A stretch of 42,821 nt of DNA from Clostridiaceae bacterium (GCA_012728015.1 JAAYFY010000001.1:1-42821), one strand, 5' to 3'; positions 33,303 through 42,750 are shown, counted from the first letter of the stretch. Notes: generated from the sequence alone by a model not told the origin. Translations and numbers: made by a program.

Positions 33303-33470
33303 ATGGCAAAAAACAAATACAAGGAGAAGAATATGGCCATGCCCATAGAAAAGCATGATACCGCCGCATGGGCCAATATTGAGAAAACCAGGCGGGTATC
33401 AGGCGTAACCGAGCCCGGTGAACAACAGGTCAGGAACGCCAAGGACTATGTGGATGCAAACCAGAAATAA
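33303..33470 (+). CDS. DUF3787-family small spore surface-type protein
   Basis: A 55-residue protein, ATG at 33303 with AGGAGGTGCTGACAG upstream. The core IEKHDTAAWANIEKTR and the end VRNAKDYVDANQK match the pattern I know for the DUF3787 group, also named CDIF630_02480-family spore surface protein in Clostridioides difficile. It is hydrophilic and has no signal peptide. Its function is not known. It is probably co-transcribed with the DUF1328-like gene. Confidence 0.75.
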   Translation: MAKNKYKEKNMAMPIEKHDTAAWANIEKTRRVSGVTEPGEQQVRNAKDYVDANQK

Positions 33471-33500
33471 CCATACTCTATATTATATGTAATACTGAGC

Positions 33501-33535
33501 GGGCTGCCTCAGCTTGGTCTGAGACAGCCCTTTTT
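33501..33535 (+). terminator. Terminator after the DUF3787 gene
   Basis: GGGCTG-C-CTCAG pairs with CTGAG-A-CAGCCC (33501-33530), followed by TTTTT (33531-33535). It lies 30 bp after the stop. Confidence 0.85.
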
Positions 33536-33542
33536 AATAAAT

Positions 33543-33861
33543 TCATGTTTCAAGCCTGTAAACGTACCAGCCCTCGTTCCCCAGGTAGGTTAAAACATCG
33601 GCCTCAATTCCCTCATAATACGAATCATACGTTATTTTATTCCTGTCATCGACGTGCTTGAAATAAATGTTTCGGTCCTCCGCGATAAGTCGGGCAATAT
33701 CTTCCTCTATATGAGTGCCGGTTTTATCCTTGTAGTGAACCGATAACAGTCACAGAACCTTTATCTTTAGTCGAAAAAGGCTCGAAAGATACGCCAATGA
33801 TGCTCATGCCCTGAGGTAGGACCGGGCCGCTATATTGAGCCCGCTTAAATCTTTTTCCGCC
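33543..33861 (-). pseudogene. Frameshifted gene remnant abutting nifJ
   Basis: Two open frames on the minus strand read like one protein after a frameshift near 33727-33749. The first (up to 33861) reads KRFKRAQYSGPVLPQGM, then SIIGVSFEPFSTKDKGSVTVI. The second reads LSVHYKDKTGTHIEEDIARL, then IAEDRNIYFKHVDDRNK and finally DVLTYLGNEGWYVYRLET before a stop at 33545. No start codon with a ribosome binding site is visible, and the upstream end meets the nifJ stop. I do not recognise the family. It looks like the C-terminal part of a degraded gene. Confidence 0.45.
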
Positions 33862-33863
33862 AG

Positions 33864-36800
33864 CTATTCGTTATTCAAACCCTCGGCGGCTACGCCGGCA
33901 AGGCGCTTATAATTATCGTATCGTTCCCTCGCATGCTTTTCGGATACCTCAAACATCTGCTGCGCGATATCAGGGAACACGTTGAACAACGCCTCATACC
34001 GCACCTCGCCATGGAGGAAGTCCTGGTAGGGCATTTTGGGTTCCTTCGAGTCAAGCTGGAACGGGTTCTTGCCCTGCTCCTTCAGGGCGGGATTATACCT
34101 GTAAAGGTGCCAGTACCCCGCATCAACAGCCAGCTTCTCTTCCTGGATGCTGCTGCCCATGCCCTTTCTTATCCCGTGGCTGACACAGGGGGAATATGCG
34201 ATGATTAGCGAAGGACCCGGATAGCTCTCGGCCTCTGTTATGGCCCTGATGGTCTGGTTCATGTCGGCGCCCATGGCTATCTGGGCTACATAAACATACC
34301 CGTAGCTCATGGCCATAAGCCCCAGGTCCTTCTTGCGCGTCTTCTTGCCCGCCGCGGCAAACTTGGCCACCGCAGAGGCGGGAGTGGACTTGGAAGCCTG
34401 GCCGCCGGTGTTGGAGTAGATCTCGGTGTCCATGACGAACAGGTTTACATCATCGCCCATGGCAAGGACATGGTCCACCCCGCCGTAACCTATGTCGTAT
34501 GCCCATCCGTCCCCTCCTATGATCCAGAAGGACCTTTTTGCCAGGAAGTCCTTCTTTTCCATGATCTCGGCAAGCAGCGGGTTCTTTTTCCAGATGTCTT
34601 TTATGCCATCCAGCACGGCCCGTGACGCGGCCTTTGAGGCCTCTCCATCTTCCCTGGTCTCAAGCCATTTTCTGAGGGCGTTCTTAACCCCCTCGGGCAG
34701 TTCGGTCTTAAGGGCTTCTGTCATAAGCTCGGATAGCCTTTCACGGACTTGCTTGACACCCAGGTACATGCCGTAGCCGTACTCGGCGTTATCCTCAAAC
34801 AATGAATTGGCCCAGGCGGGACCCCTTCCCTTCTCATCGGTGCTGTAGGCCATGGAAGGCGCGCTTGCCCCCCAGATGGACGAACAGCCGGTGGCATTGG
34901 CAATCATCATCCTGTCACCGAAGAGCTGAGTCAGAAGGCGAATATACGGCGTCTCCCCGCAGCCGGGGCACGCGCCGTTGAATTCAAGAAGCGGCCGCCT
35001 GAACTGGCTTCCCTTCACGGTATTAGGGTTCATCACGTCGCCCTTGTCCTTCAGAGTCATGGCAAACTCCCAATTTTCGGCCTCGGCAAGTATCTCCTGC
35101 TCAGCCGGCTTCATGATAAGCGCCTTTCCCTTGGCGGGACAGACGTTGGCGCAGTTGGAACACCCCGTGCAATCCAGCGGGGCTAACTGTATGCGGTATT
35201 GATAATTCTCAAGTCCTTTTCCGATGGCCTGTTTTGTCTCGAAGCTTTCCGGTGCCCTGGCCGCTTCCTCCTCATCCAGGAGGAACGGGCGTATGGTTGC
35301 ATGGGGACAGATATATGAGCATTGGTTGCACTGGATGCATTTTTCGATCTGCCATTGGGGAATCATAACGGCTATGCCTCGCTTCTCATAGGCTGTGGTC
35401 CCCGGAGGCCACGACCCATCCTCCATGCCCGCAAAAGCGCTGACGGGAAGTTCGTCGCCCTCCATCCTGGTCATCACCTTATGAACCCTTTTTTTGAATT
35501 CAGGCTCTTCCTTTATGGGCTGTCCTTCATCCGCCGCATCCTTCCAGGACTCGGGCACCTTTACCTCAACCAGCCGTTCGATCCCCATATCCACTGCCTT
35601 ATTGTTCATTTCCACGATCTTACGGCCCTTTTTACCGTACATCTTTTCAATCATTTCCTTAAGGTATCTTGCCGCGTCTTCCACGGGTATGATATTGGCC
35701 ACCTTGAAGAAGGCCGCCTGCATGATCATGTTGATCCTGTTCCCCAGGCCGATCTCTCCCGCGATGCCTATGGCGTCGATTATATAGAACCTGATGTTAT
35801 TCCCGGCGATGTACCGCTTTATGGCGGCAGGTAGTTCGTTGTCCAGCTGGTTCTCCTGCCAGGGACAGTTCAGGACGAATGTACCGCTGGGCTTTAAGCC
35901 CTTCAGGATATCATAGTTGTATATGAAGGATTTGTTATGGCAGGCTATATAATCGGCCTTATAAACCAGGTAGGGAGATTTGAGCGGTTTCGGCCCGAAT
36001 CTCAGGTGGGAAACCGTAGTCCCTCCAGACTTTTTGCTGTCGTAGGAGAAGTATGCCTGGACATGCAGATCGGTGTTGCCTCCGATTATTTGGACGGCCC
36101 CTTTGTTGGCCCCCACCGTCCCGTCCGAGCCAAGCCCGAAGAATTTACAGCTGATGGTCCCCTCGGGCAGGGTATCGATAATCTCCCCGTCAGGAAGGGA
36201 AGTATTGGTAACATCGTCAACTATACCGATGGTGAAATGATCCCTGGGTATCTTCTGCATCAGGTTCCGGAAGACCGCCAGTATCTGGGATGGCCTGGTG
36301 TCCTTCGAGCCCAGCCCGTATCTTCCGCCAACGATCAGCGGCTTTTCGCCCGTATCATAAAACAGTTTCACAACGTCAAGATACAAGGGCTCGCCCGGTG
36401 CCCCCGGCTCTTTGGTCCTGTCCAGGACAGCAATGCGCTTTACAGTTCTGGGCAGAATATCGAAGAAATGTTTTGCTGAAAACGGCCGGTAAAGGCGGAC
36501 CTTTACCACGCCTGTCTTTTCTCCCCTTTTGTTCAGGTAATCCACCGTTTCCCCGATGGTATCGCAGACCGATCCCATGGCCACGATCACATATTCCGCG
36601 TCCCTTGCCCCGTAATAATCAAAAGGTCTGTACAGCCTTCCTGTGATGCTGTGGATGTCCTGCATGACCTTGTCCACTATGTCCGGTACCCTGTCAAAAA
36701 ACGGGTTTTGGACTTCCCTGCCCTGGAAGTAGATATCCGGGTTCTGGGCTGTCCCCCTGATTTTGGGCTGACCGGGATTCAGCGCGCTGTCCCTGAAGGC

Positions 36801-37400
36801 TTTTATCGCATCGTAGTCAAGAATCCTTTCCAGGTCCTCATAATCGATGACGCTTATCTTCTGGTACTCATGGGAGGTCCTGAACCCGTCGAAGAAATGG
36901 ATAAAAGGCAGCCTGGCCTTAATGGCCGAAAGGTGGGCTGCGCAGGCCAGGTCCATAACCTCCTGGATATTGGATGAAACCAGCATGGGCGCGCCAGTCT
37001 GGCGGCAGGCCATAACATCCTGGTGGTCCCCGAATATCGATAGGGCATGGGTAGCTATGGCCCTGGCTGAAACGTGCAACGCCCCGGGCAGGAGTTCCCC
37101 GACCATCTTGTATATGTTGGGTATCATCAAAAGAAGCCCCTGGGATGCCGTATAGGTGGTGGTCAGGGCACCTGCGGCCAGTGATCCGTGCAGGGCACCG
37201 GCAGCACCGGCTTCGGACTGCATTTCCACCACCTTGACCGGTCGCCCGAACAGGTTCTTCTTCCCATGGGCCGACCATTCATCAACTGTTTCGGCCATTG
37301 GGGATGAAGGGGTGATCGGAAAAATGGCCGCCACCTCGGTAAAGGCATATGAGGCATAGGCCGCGGCCTGATTGCCATCCATTGTCTCCAACCTGGACAT
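33864..37400 (-). CDS. nifJ: Pyruvate:ferredoxin (flavodoxin) oxidoreductase
   Basis: 1178 residues, full length for the homodimeric enzyme with all domains fused. Domain I begins YASYAFTEVAAIFPITPSSP. The 2[4Fe-4S] ferredoxin domain has CIQCNQCSYICPH (about residue 690) and CTGCSNCANVCPA (about 745). The thiamine diphosphate domain has GACPGCGETPY, GCSSIWG and GGDGWAYDIGYGG. It converts pyruvate and CoA to acetyl-CoA, CO2 and reduced ferredoxin, the central reaction of anaerobic pyruvate use. The ATG at 37400 follows AAAGGAGTATTGAGAT. Confidence 0.96.
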   Translation of the reverse strand: MSRLETMDGNQAAAYASYAFTEVAAIFPITPSSPMAETVDEWSAHGKKNLFGRPVKVVEMQSEAGAAGALHGSLAAGALTTTYTASQGLLLMIPNIYKMVGELLPGALHVSARAIATHALSIFGDHQDVMACRQTGAPMLVSSNIQEVMDLACAAHLSAIKARLPFIHFFDGFRTSHEYQKISVIDYEDLERILDYDAIKAFRDSALNPGQPKIRGTAQNPDIYFQGREVQNPFFDRVPDIVDKVMQDIHSITGRLYRPFDYYGARDAEYVIVAMGSVCDTIGETVDYLNKRGEKTGVVKVRLYRPFSAKHFFDILPRTVKRIAVLDRTKEPGAPGEPLYLDVVKLFYDTGEKPLIVGGRYGLGSKDTRPSQILAVFRNLMQKIPRDHFTIGIVDDVTNTSLPDGEIIDTLPEGTISCKFFGLGSDGTVGANKGAVQIIGGNTDLHVQAYFSYDSKKSGGTTVSHLRFGPKPLKSPYLVYKADYIACHNKSFIYNYDILKGLKPSGTFVLNCPWQENQLDNELPAAIKRYIAGNNIRFYIIDAIGIAGEIGLGNRINMIMQAAFFKVANIIPVEDAARYLKEMIEKMYGKKGRKIVEMNNKAVDMGIERLVEVKVPESWKDAADEGQPIKEEPEFKKRVHKVMTRMEGDELPVSAFAGMEDGSWPPGTTAYEKRGIAVMIPQWQIEKCIQCNQCSYICPHATIRPFLLDEEEAARAPESFETKQAIGKGLENYQYRIQLAPLDCTGCSNCANVCPAKGKALIMKPAEQEILAEAENWEFAMTLKDKGDVMNPNTVKGSQFRRPLLEFNGACPGCGETPYIRLLTQLFGDRMMIANATGCSSIWGASAPSMAYSTDEKGRGPAWANSLFEDNAEYGYGMYLGVKQVRERLSELMTEALKTELPEGVKNALRKWLETREDGEASKAASRAVLDGIKDIWKKNPLLAEIMEKKDFLAKRSFWIIGGDGWAYDIGYGGVDHVLAMGDDVNLFVMDTEIYSNTGGQASKSTPASAVAKFAAAGKKTRKKDLGLMAMSYGYVYVAQIAMGADMNQTIRAITEAESYPGPSLIIAYSPCVSHGIRKGMGSSIQEEKLAVDAGYWHLYRYNPALKEQGKNPFQLDSKEPKMPYQDFLHGEVRYEALFNVFPDIAQQMFEVSEKHARERYDNYKRLAGVAAEGLNNE

Positions 37401-37437
37401 ATCTCAATACTCCTTTATTGTTTTAAGTTGTGTGGTA

Positions 37438-37453
37438 CAATAATCTATTATTG
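37438..37453. promoter_or_regulatory. Palindrome upstream of nifJ
   Basis: CAATAAT and ATTATTG flank a 2-bp centre, a perfect 7-bp inverted repeat 38 bp upstream of the nifJ start. It may be an operator in or near the nifJ promoter. It does not match the Rex consensus (TTGTTAA...TTAACAA). A small hairpin followed by T6 on the plus strand (TCGGG/CCCGA, about 37478-37501) also lies in this gap. Confidence 0.4.
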
Positions 37454-37525
37454 CGGTTTATAAAAGCAATATTCATCCTCGGGACAATGCCCGAACTTTT
37501 TTATGAGAGAACATATCAAAAACCA

Positions 37526-37555
37526 TTGCAACAGATATATTAGTATGTTAATATA
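37526..37555 (+). promoter_or_regulatory. uxuA promoter with overlapping inverted-repeat operator
   Basis: TTGCAA (37526-37531) and TAATAT (37549-37554) are 17 bp apart. The 7-bp inverted repeat TATATTA-N6-TAATATA (37536-37555) covers the spacer and -10 box. A bound repressor would block the promoter. The left half with its next bases (TATATTAGTAT) occurs again before the gntR gene at 38811-38821. Confidence 0.6.
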
Positions 37556-37637
37556 CAAAAGAAGGCCGTGTACACAAGAAAACATCACATAATACCTTGC
37601 AGTTCATGCCTGCTGCCACAGAAATGGAGAAATGTGT

Positions 37638-38759
37638 ATGAAACTTTCATTCAGATGGTTTGGAACCGGTCATGACAGCGTCACACTGGAACAGATCAGG
37701 CAGGTACCGGGGGTAAAGGGTGTTATTACAACACTTTACGACATCCCCGCCGGAGACGCCTGGCCCATCGAACGTATCCGCGCCCTGAAAGAGGAAGTTG
37801 AAAGCTTCGGGCTAAAGATATTAGGCATTGAAAGCGTAAACGTCCATGATGCCATCAAGGCCGGGCTGCCCGAAAGAGACATGTACATAGAAAACTATAT
37901 CAGGACGCTGGAAGGGCTTGGTACCTGCGATATCGATGTTGTATGCTATAACTTCATGCCGGTCTTCGACTGGGTCAGGTCTGATCTGACCAAGCCCCGT
38001 GAAGATGGTTCCACGGTATTGTCCTATGACCAGGAGATCATAGACAGGATAGACCCTATGCGGATCTTCAGTACAATGGATTCCGGTTCAAACGGCTTCA
38101 TACTGCCCGGCTGGGAACCCGAACGGATGGCGCATCTCAAGGAACTGTTCGAACTCTACAGGGATGTGGACAATGAGAAGCTGTTCGGGAATTTGGTCTA
38201 CTTTCTGAAAGCCATTATGCCAACCTGCGAGAAATACGGCATCAGGATGGCAATCCACCCTGATGACCCGGCATGGCCAATATTCGGACTCCCAAGGATC
38301 GTTACAAATCATGAGAATCTGTCCCGGTTGTTTGAAGCCGCGGACAGCCCGTGCAACGGTGTAACCCTCTGTACCGGTTCCCTTGGCTCCAACCCCGAAA
38401 ACGACATTCCCGGGATCATCCGGGCGTTGAAGAAAAGGGTACATTTTGCCCATGTCAGGAATCTCAGGTATATGGGGCACCGCAAATTCGACGAAACCTC
38501 CCATCTGTCGGCAGACGGGTCCCTGGATATGTTTGAGATCATGAAGGCTTTCTATGATATCGGCTTTGACGGACCATTCCGCCCTGACCATGGCAGAGCC
38601 ATCTGGGGCGAAAAGGGAATGCCGGGATACGGCCTTTTCGACAGGGCTTTGGGCGCTGCATACCTGAACGGGCTTTGGGAAGCCATTATAAAGATGAACA
38701 GACGGGATGGCAAAAAGGTTTCTATGGGTTTACAGGTTGAAACAGGAATTCTGCATTGA
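37638..38759 (+). CDS. uxuA: Mannonate dehydratase
   Basis: 373 residues of the UxuA xylose-isomerase-like TIM barrel family: starts MKLSFRWFGTGHDSVTLEQI and has typical segments MDSGSNGFILPGWEP, RMAIHPDDPAWPIFGLPRI, HFAHVRNLRY and PFRPDHGRAIWGE, the last three providing likely metal ligands. It dehydrates D-mannonate to 2-keto-3-deoxygluconate in glucuronate breakdown. The ATG at 37638 has GGAG 8 nt upstream. It is the first gene of the hexuronate cluster. Confidence 0.93.
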   Translation: MKLSFRWFGTGHDSVTLEQIRQVPGVKGVITTLYDIPAGDAWPIERIRALKEEVESFGLKILGIESVNVHDAIKAGLPERDMYIENYIRTLEGLGTCDIDVVCYNFMPVFDWVRSDLTKPREDGSTVLSYDQEIIDRIDPMRIFSTMDSGSNGFILPGWEPERMAHLKELFELYRDVDNEKLFGNLVYFLKAIMPTCEKYGIRMAIHPDDPAWPIFGLPRIVTNHENLSRLFEAADSPCNGVTLCTGSLGSNPENDIPGIIRALKKRVHFAHVRNLRYMGHRKFDETSHLSADGSLDMFEIMKAFYDIGFDGPFRPDHGRAIWGEKGMPGYGLFDRALGAAYLNGLWEAIIKMNRRDGKKVSMGLQVETGILH

Positions 38760-38787
38760 ATATTGGTAAAGTTCAGGGTTTTTATAG

Positions 38788-38821
38788 TATAATAATAGCT
38801 GGCGTGTTACTATATTAGTAT
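38788..38821 (+). promoter_or_regulatory. gntR promoter -10 and operator half site
   Basis: A consensus -10 box TATAAT (38788-38793) lies 17 bp before TATATTAGTAT (38811-38821), a copy of the left half of the uxuA operator. The -35 (TTGGTA, 19 bp away) is weak. The half site downstream of the start point suggests autoregulation. Confidence 0.45.
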
Positions 38822-38856
38822 TTGTTCTGCGACTTTACCTAGTGAGGAGATTAACA

Positions 38857-39594
38857 ATGATTTCTGAGAGAACCCTGTTACCGAAACACACATCCTTAAG
38901 CATCGGGGACGGCGTATACTACAGCTTGCGCAAGAATATTATCACACTAAACCTGAAACCCGGTGAACCCCTGAACATTAAAACCATCTCCGAGAAGCTC
39001 AACGTGAGCAGGACCCCTGTGAGAGACGCACTGATAAAACTTGCCAAAGAGGGTTTGGTTGATGTGATCCCTCAGAAGGGAACCAGCGTTTCCAAGATAG
39101 ACCTCAAGCGGGTGGAGGAGGAAAGATTCCTGAGGGAAAGCCTTGAACTCAGGGCAATTGAGATTTTTATCGGGATACAGAAGGAGTCCGACATCTCCCG
39201 TATGAGGAGCATCCTGGACATACAGAAGGAATGCGTCGCGAAGAACGATCTGCTTGCCCTCCAGGAATATGATGACGAATTCCATAAAGTCTTCTTTACC
39301 GCCACCGAGAAAGAAACCTGCTGGGACATCATACAAAGCATGTCGGGCCATTACAGGCGCATAAGACTGATCTCGCTCTGGGAGAGGCCCATAATCGACA
39401 AGGTCATCGACCAGCACGAAAAAATCCTGGATTGCGTTCTAAGGGCCAATGTAGAAGAGGCCATAGCCGCTTTCAAAGACCATTCCTCAAGGATCATCAT
39501 TGAGGAGAAGGAATTGACCGAGAAGTACCCCGAGTATTTCAAACTCCAAGCCGATGACAATTTTCTGATGCAGGATTTCCTGCGTATGCTTTAA
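38857..39594 (+). CDS. GntR-family (FadR/FCD type) regulator, probable uronate repressor
   Basis: 245 residues. The N-terminal winged helix includes IKTISEKLNVSRTPVRDALIKLAKEG (split: recognition helix SRTPVRDALIKL), and the all-helical FCD effector domain follows with Asp/His contexts such as EYDDEFHKVFF, QHEKILDC and FKDHSSRI that bind a metal in this family. Effectors are often sugar acids. Its place between uxuA and uxuB, and the repeated operator sequence in front of uxuA and itself, support a role as UxuR-like repressor. The ATG at 38857 has GGAG 7 nt upstream. Confidence 0.88.
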   Translation: MISERTLLPKHTSLSIGDGVYYSLRKNIITLNLKPGEPLNIKTISEKLNVSRTPVRDALIKLAKEGLVDVIPQKGTSVSKIDLKRVEEERFLRESLELRAIEIFIGIQKESDISRMRSILDIQKECVAKNDLLALQEYDDEFHKVFFTATEKETCWDIIQSMSGHYRRIRLISLWERPIIDKVIDQHEKILDCVLRANVEEAIAAFKDHSSRIIIEEKELTEKYPEYFKLQADDNFLMQDFLRML

Positions 39595-39609
39595 ATGGAG
39601 ATGAAAGCC

Positions 39610-41226
39610 TTGAAACTAAGTGATGCCAGTCTTGCGGAACGACAAATCTGGCAGGACTCAGGTTTTGAGCTGCCCGTTTTTGACCGTGGCATGGTAAGAC
39701 AGGCCACGGTCAAGGAGCCCATATGGATTCACTTCGGAGCCGGCAATATCTTCAGAGCCTTTCCGGCCGCGCTTCAGCAGCGGCTCCTGGATGCCGGCGA
39801 AACCAATAAAGGCGTCATAGTTTGCGAAGGATACGATTACGAGATCATCCGGCGGCTGTACAAGCCGTATGATGACCTCTGCCTTCTTGTGGTGCTGAAG
39901 CCCGACGGACAAATTAAAAAGAGGGTTATCGCCAGCATAATGGAATCCCTGGCAGCGGACACGCAGGCTCCTTCCGATTGGCAGAGACTTAAGGAGATCT
40001 TCAGAATCCCGTCCCTGCAGATGGCCAGTTTCACCATCACCGAAAAGGGTTACAGCGTTTCCGACGCAGATGGCCGTTATTTCCCCGAGGTTTTAGACGA
40101 CTTCCGCAATGGGCCTGGGCTTCCTAAAAGCTTCATGGGCAAGGTTTCAGCCCTTTGCTGGGAGAGGTACAGGGCCGGAAAGCTGCCGCTGGCCTGGGTC
40201 AGCATGGACAACTGCTCCCATAATGGCGAAAAGCTCCACCATGCCGTAAGGACCTTCGCGGTTGAATGGGTAAACCGTAGCCTGGCTGACCCTGGTTTCC
40301 TTGAGTATGTTGATGATCCAAATATAGTGTCCTTCCCCTGGAGCATGATCGATAAAATAACCCCGCGTCCTGACACTAAAATCAAAAGCATGCTTGAACA
40401 GGATGGTTTTAGTGACACCGAGATTATCTGCACCGAAAAAAAGACCTACGCCGCGCCCTTTGTGAACGCCGAGGAGCCACAGTACCTAGTGATCGAGAAT
40501 GCGTTCCCCAATGGCCGTCCGCCATTGGAAAAGGCCGGCGTCATCTTCACCGACAGGGAAACTGTGAACCGGGTAGAAAAGATGAAGGTCTGCACCTGCC
40601 TTAATCCGCTCCATACCGCTCTGGCGGTGTTCGGCTGCCTGCTGGGCTATACCTCCATATCGGCGGAGATGGAGAATCCGCTTCTTAGGAAGCTGGTGGA
40701 AAGGATAGGCTATGACGAGGGACTGCCGGTAGTGGTTGACCCGGGCATAATCAAACCCTCAGACTTCCTGAAGGAGGTTATAGAGGTACGACTGCCCAAT
40801 AAATATGTACCGGATACACCGCAGCGTATCGCCACCGATACTTCCCAGAAGCTTCCCATACGTTTCGGCGAAACCATAAAGGCTTATATGGAACGCCCCG
40901 GCAGGAAGGCCTCTGATCTGACATATATTCCGCTGGTATTTGCGGCCTGGTTAAGGTACCTTTTGGGCATCGACGACGAAGGCAGGCCCTTTGAGCCAAG
41001 CCCTGATCCCCTGCTGGATCATCTCAGGAAACACCTGGAAGGCATGGGTTTAGGATCAGCGGGACCTTTTGAGGACCGGCTTCGTCCAATACTCAGCGAT
41101 GCCAGATTGTTCGGGGTCAGTCTATATGATGCCGGCCTGGCAGAAAAGGTTCAGCTCTATTTTGCCGAAATGGTTTCGGCCACGGGAGCGGCAAGAAGGC
41201 TTCTGGAAAGGCTTCTTGGCGTATAA
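39610..41226 (+). CDS. uxuB: Fructuronate reductase (mannitol dehydrogenase family)
   Basis: 538 residues from the TTG at 39610, which has GGAG 9 nt upstream; ATG at 39595 or 39601 would have no ribosome binding site. The NAD-binding motif is IHFGAGNIFRAFPAAL; the polyol dehydrogenase signature occurs as SFPWSMIDKITPRPD, and the catalytic Lys-containing region is near NRVEKMKVCTCLNPLHTALA. It reduces D-fructuronate to D-mannonate with NADH. Tagaturonate reductase is a close alternative, but the neighbouring uxuA favours fructuronate. It starts directly after the gntR stop. Confidence 0.88.
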   Translation: MKLSDASLAERQIWQDSGFELPVFDRGMVRQATVKEPIWIHFGAGNIFRAFPAALQQRLLDAGETNKGVIVCEGYDYEIIRRLYKPYDDLCLLVVLKPDGQIKKRVIASIMESLAADTQAPSDWQRLKEIFRIPSLQMASFTITEKGYSVSDADGRYFPEVLDDFRNGPGLPKSFMGKVSALCWERYRAGKLPLAWVSMDNCSHNGEKLHHAVRTFAVEWVNRSLADPGFLEYVDDPNIVSFPWSMIDKITPRPDTKIKSMLEQDGFSDTEIICTEKKTYAAPFVNAEEPQYLVIENAFPNGRPPLEKAGVIFTDRETVNRVEKMKVCTCLNPLHTALAVFGCLLGYTSISAEMENPLLRKLVERIGYDEGLPVVVDPGIIKPSDFLKEVIEVRLPNKYVPDTPQRIATDTSQKLPIRFGETIKAYMERPGRKASDLTYIPLVFAAWLRYLLGIDDEGRPFEPSPDPLLDHLRKHLEGMGLGSAGPFEDRLRPILSDARLFGVSLYDAGLAEKVQLYFAEMVSATGAARRLLERLLGV

Positions 41227-41292
41227 CGCCCATTTCAGCGCGCCTGCGCTGCCTAAAGCATGTCATTTTATTCGGAGCAAGGAGGGGTTGGC

Positions 41293-42693
41293 ATGGGCCA
41301 TTTTATCCATGAGGATTTCCTGCTGCAAAACAAGACGGCCATAATCCTGTACCATGAATACGCGAAAAATATGCCTATAATTGATTATCACTGCCATCTG
41401 GACCCGAATGAAATCGCGCAGGATAAAAGATACCGCAGCATTACCGAAGTATGGCTCGGCGGCGACCACTACAAGTGGCGCGCCATGAGGACCAACGGCG
41501 TGGACGAAGAGGCCGTAACCGGAAGCGCTCCGGACAAGGAGAAATTCCTGAAATGGGCGGAAACCATGCCATACCTTGTCGGTAATCCACTCTACCACTG
41601 GACCCACCTGGAACTCAAGCGCTATTTCGACATTGATATGCTTTTAGGTCCGGATACCGCTGAAGAGATCTGGGAGCTCTGCAACCAAAGGCTTCGCCAG
41701 CCTGATTTCTCTGCCCGCGGGATAATTATGAGATCCAATGTGGCGGTCATCTGCACCACCGATGACCCTGTCGACACCCTGGAATACCACAGGCATATAA
41801 GGGAAGACCCATCCTTTAAAACTAAAGTTCTGCCAGCCTTCAGACCCGACAGGGCTGTAAACATAGAGAAACAGGATTTCCGGGATTATGTCCAAAAGCT
41901 CTCGGCGGCATCCGGGATGCCCATCCGCACCCTTATTGACTTCTATGCAGCCCTTGAACGCAGGATATCATATTTCCATGAAAACGGGTGCAGGCTGTCA
42001 GACCATGCCCTGGAACCCCCTGTGTTCGTGCCGGGAACCGAGAGGGAAGCCGACGAGGTCTTCAGGAAGGCCCTGCATGGCCATAAACTGACCGACCAAG
42101 AGATCGCAATGTTCAAGACGAGGACCTTGCTTTTTCTGGGCAGCCAGTATGCCGAGTGGGGATGGGTCATGCAACTCCACATCGGCACCCAGCGTGACAA
42201 CAACACCCGGATGTTTGAAAAGCTGGGACCCAATACAGGGTATGACATGATGTCGGATTATACCTATTCCCTGCCACTGACAAAATACATGGATACCCTG
42301 GACAGGGAAGGCCTTCTGCCCAAAACCATCCTTTACGTCATAAACCCGCGGGACAATGAGATGATAGCCACCCTGGCAGGATGCTTCCAGGGCGATGGGA
42401 TACCCGGCAAGATCCAGTTTGGCTCCGGCTGGTGGTTCAATGACCAGAAGGACGGCATGATCCGCCAGATGACCGCCCTGGCCAGCATGGGGCTTTTAAG
42501 CCGGTTCGTGGGTATGCTCACCGATTCAAGGAGTTTCCTTTCCTACACCAGGCACGAATACTTCAGAAGGATCCTTTGCAATATGCTGGGAACCTGGGTG
42601 GAAACCGGCGAGGCTCCTGATGATATGGGGCTTATGGGCCGGATAGTTCAGGATATCGCCTACTATAACGCAATGAACTATTTCCAGTTTTAA
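41293..42693 (+). CDS. uxaC: Uronate isomerase
   Basis: 466 residues, normal length for UxaC, an amidohydrolase-fold enzyme. It has the metal-binding MPIIDYHCHLDPNEIAQD, then TEVWLGGDHYKWRAMR, DDPVDTLEYH and LHIGTQRDNN. It converts glucuronate to fructuronate (and galacturonate to tagaturonate). The ATG at 41293 follows AAGGAGGGGTTGGC. With uxuB and uxuA it completes the path from glucuronate to 2-keto-3-deoxygluconate; the kinase and aldolase are not in the window. Confidence 0.94.
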   Translation: MGHFIHEDFLLQNKTAIILYHEYAKNMPIIDYHCHLDPNEIAQDKRYRSITEVWLGGDHYKWRAMRTNGVDEEAVTGSAPDKEKFLKWAETMPYLVGNPLYHWTHLELKRYFDIDMLLGPDTAEEIWELCNQRLRQPDFSARGIIMRSNVAVICTTDDPVDTLEYHRHIREDPSFKTKVLPAFRPDRAVNIEKQDFRDYVQKLSAASGMPIRTLIDFYAALERRISYFHENGCRLSDHALEPPVFVPGTEREADEVFRKALHGHKLTDQEIAMFKTRTLLFLGSQYAEWGWVMQLHIGTQRDNNTRMFEKLGPNTGYDMMSDYTYSLPLTKYMDTLDREGLLPKTILYVINPRDNEMIATLAGCFQGDGIPGKIQFGSGWWFNDQKDGMIRQMTALASMGLLSRFVGMLTDSRSFLSYTRHEYFRRILCNMLGTWVETGEAPDDMGLMGRIVQDIAYYNAMNYFQF

Positions 42694-42750
42694 ACTTAGC
42701 GTAAAGTTACTGTAGGGTAAATGGGAAAAAAGACCAGAGGAATTGAAAAG

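Noticed and set aside
37438-37453. Rex binding site at nifJ
   Set aside because: The palindrome CAATAAT/ATTATTG lacks the TTGTTAA half site required for Rex.
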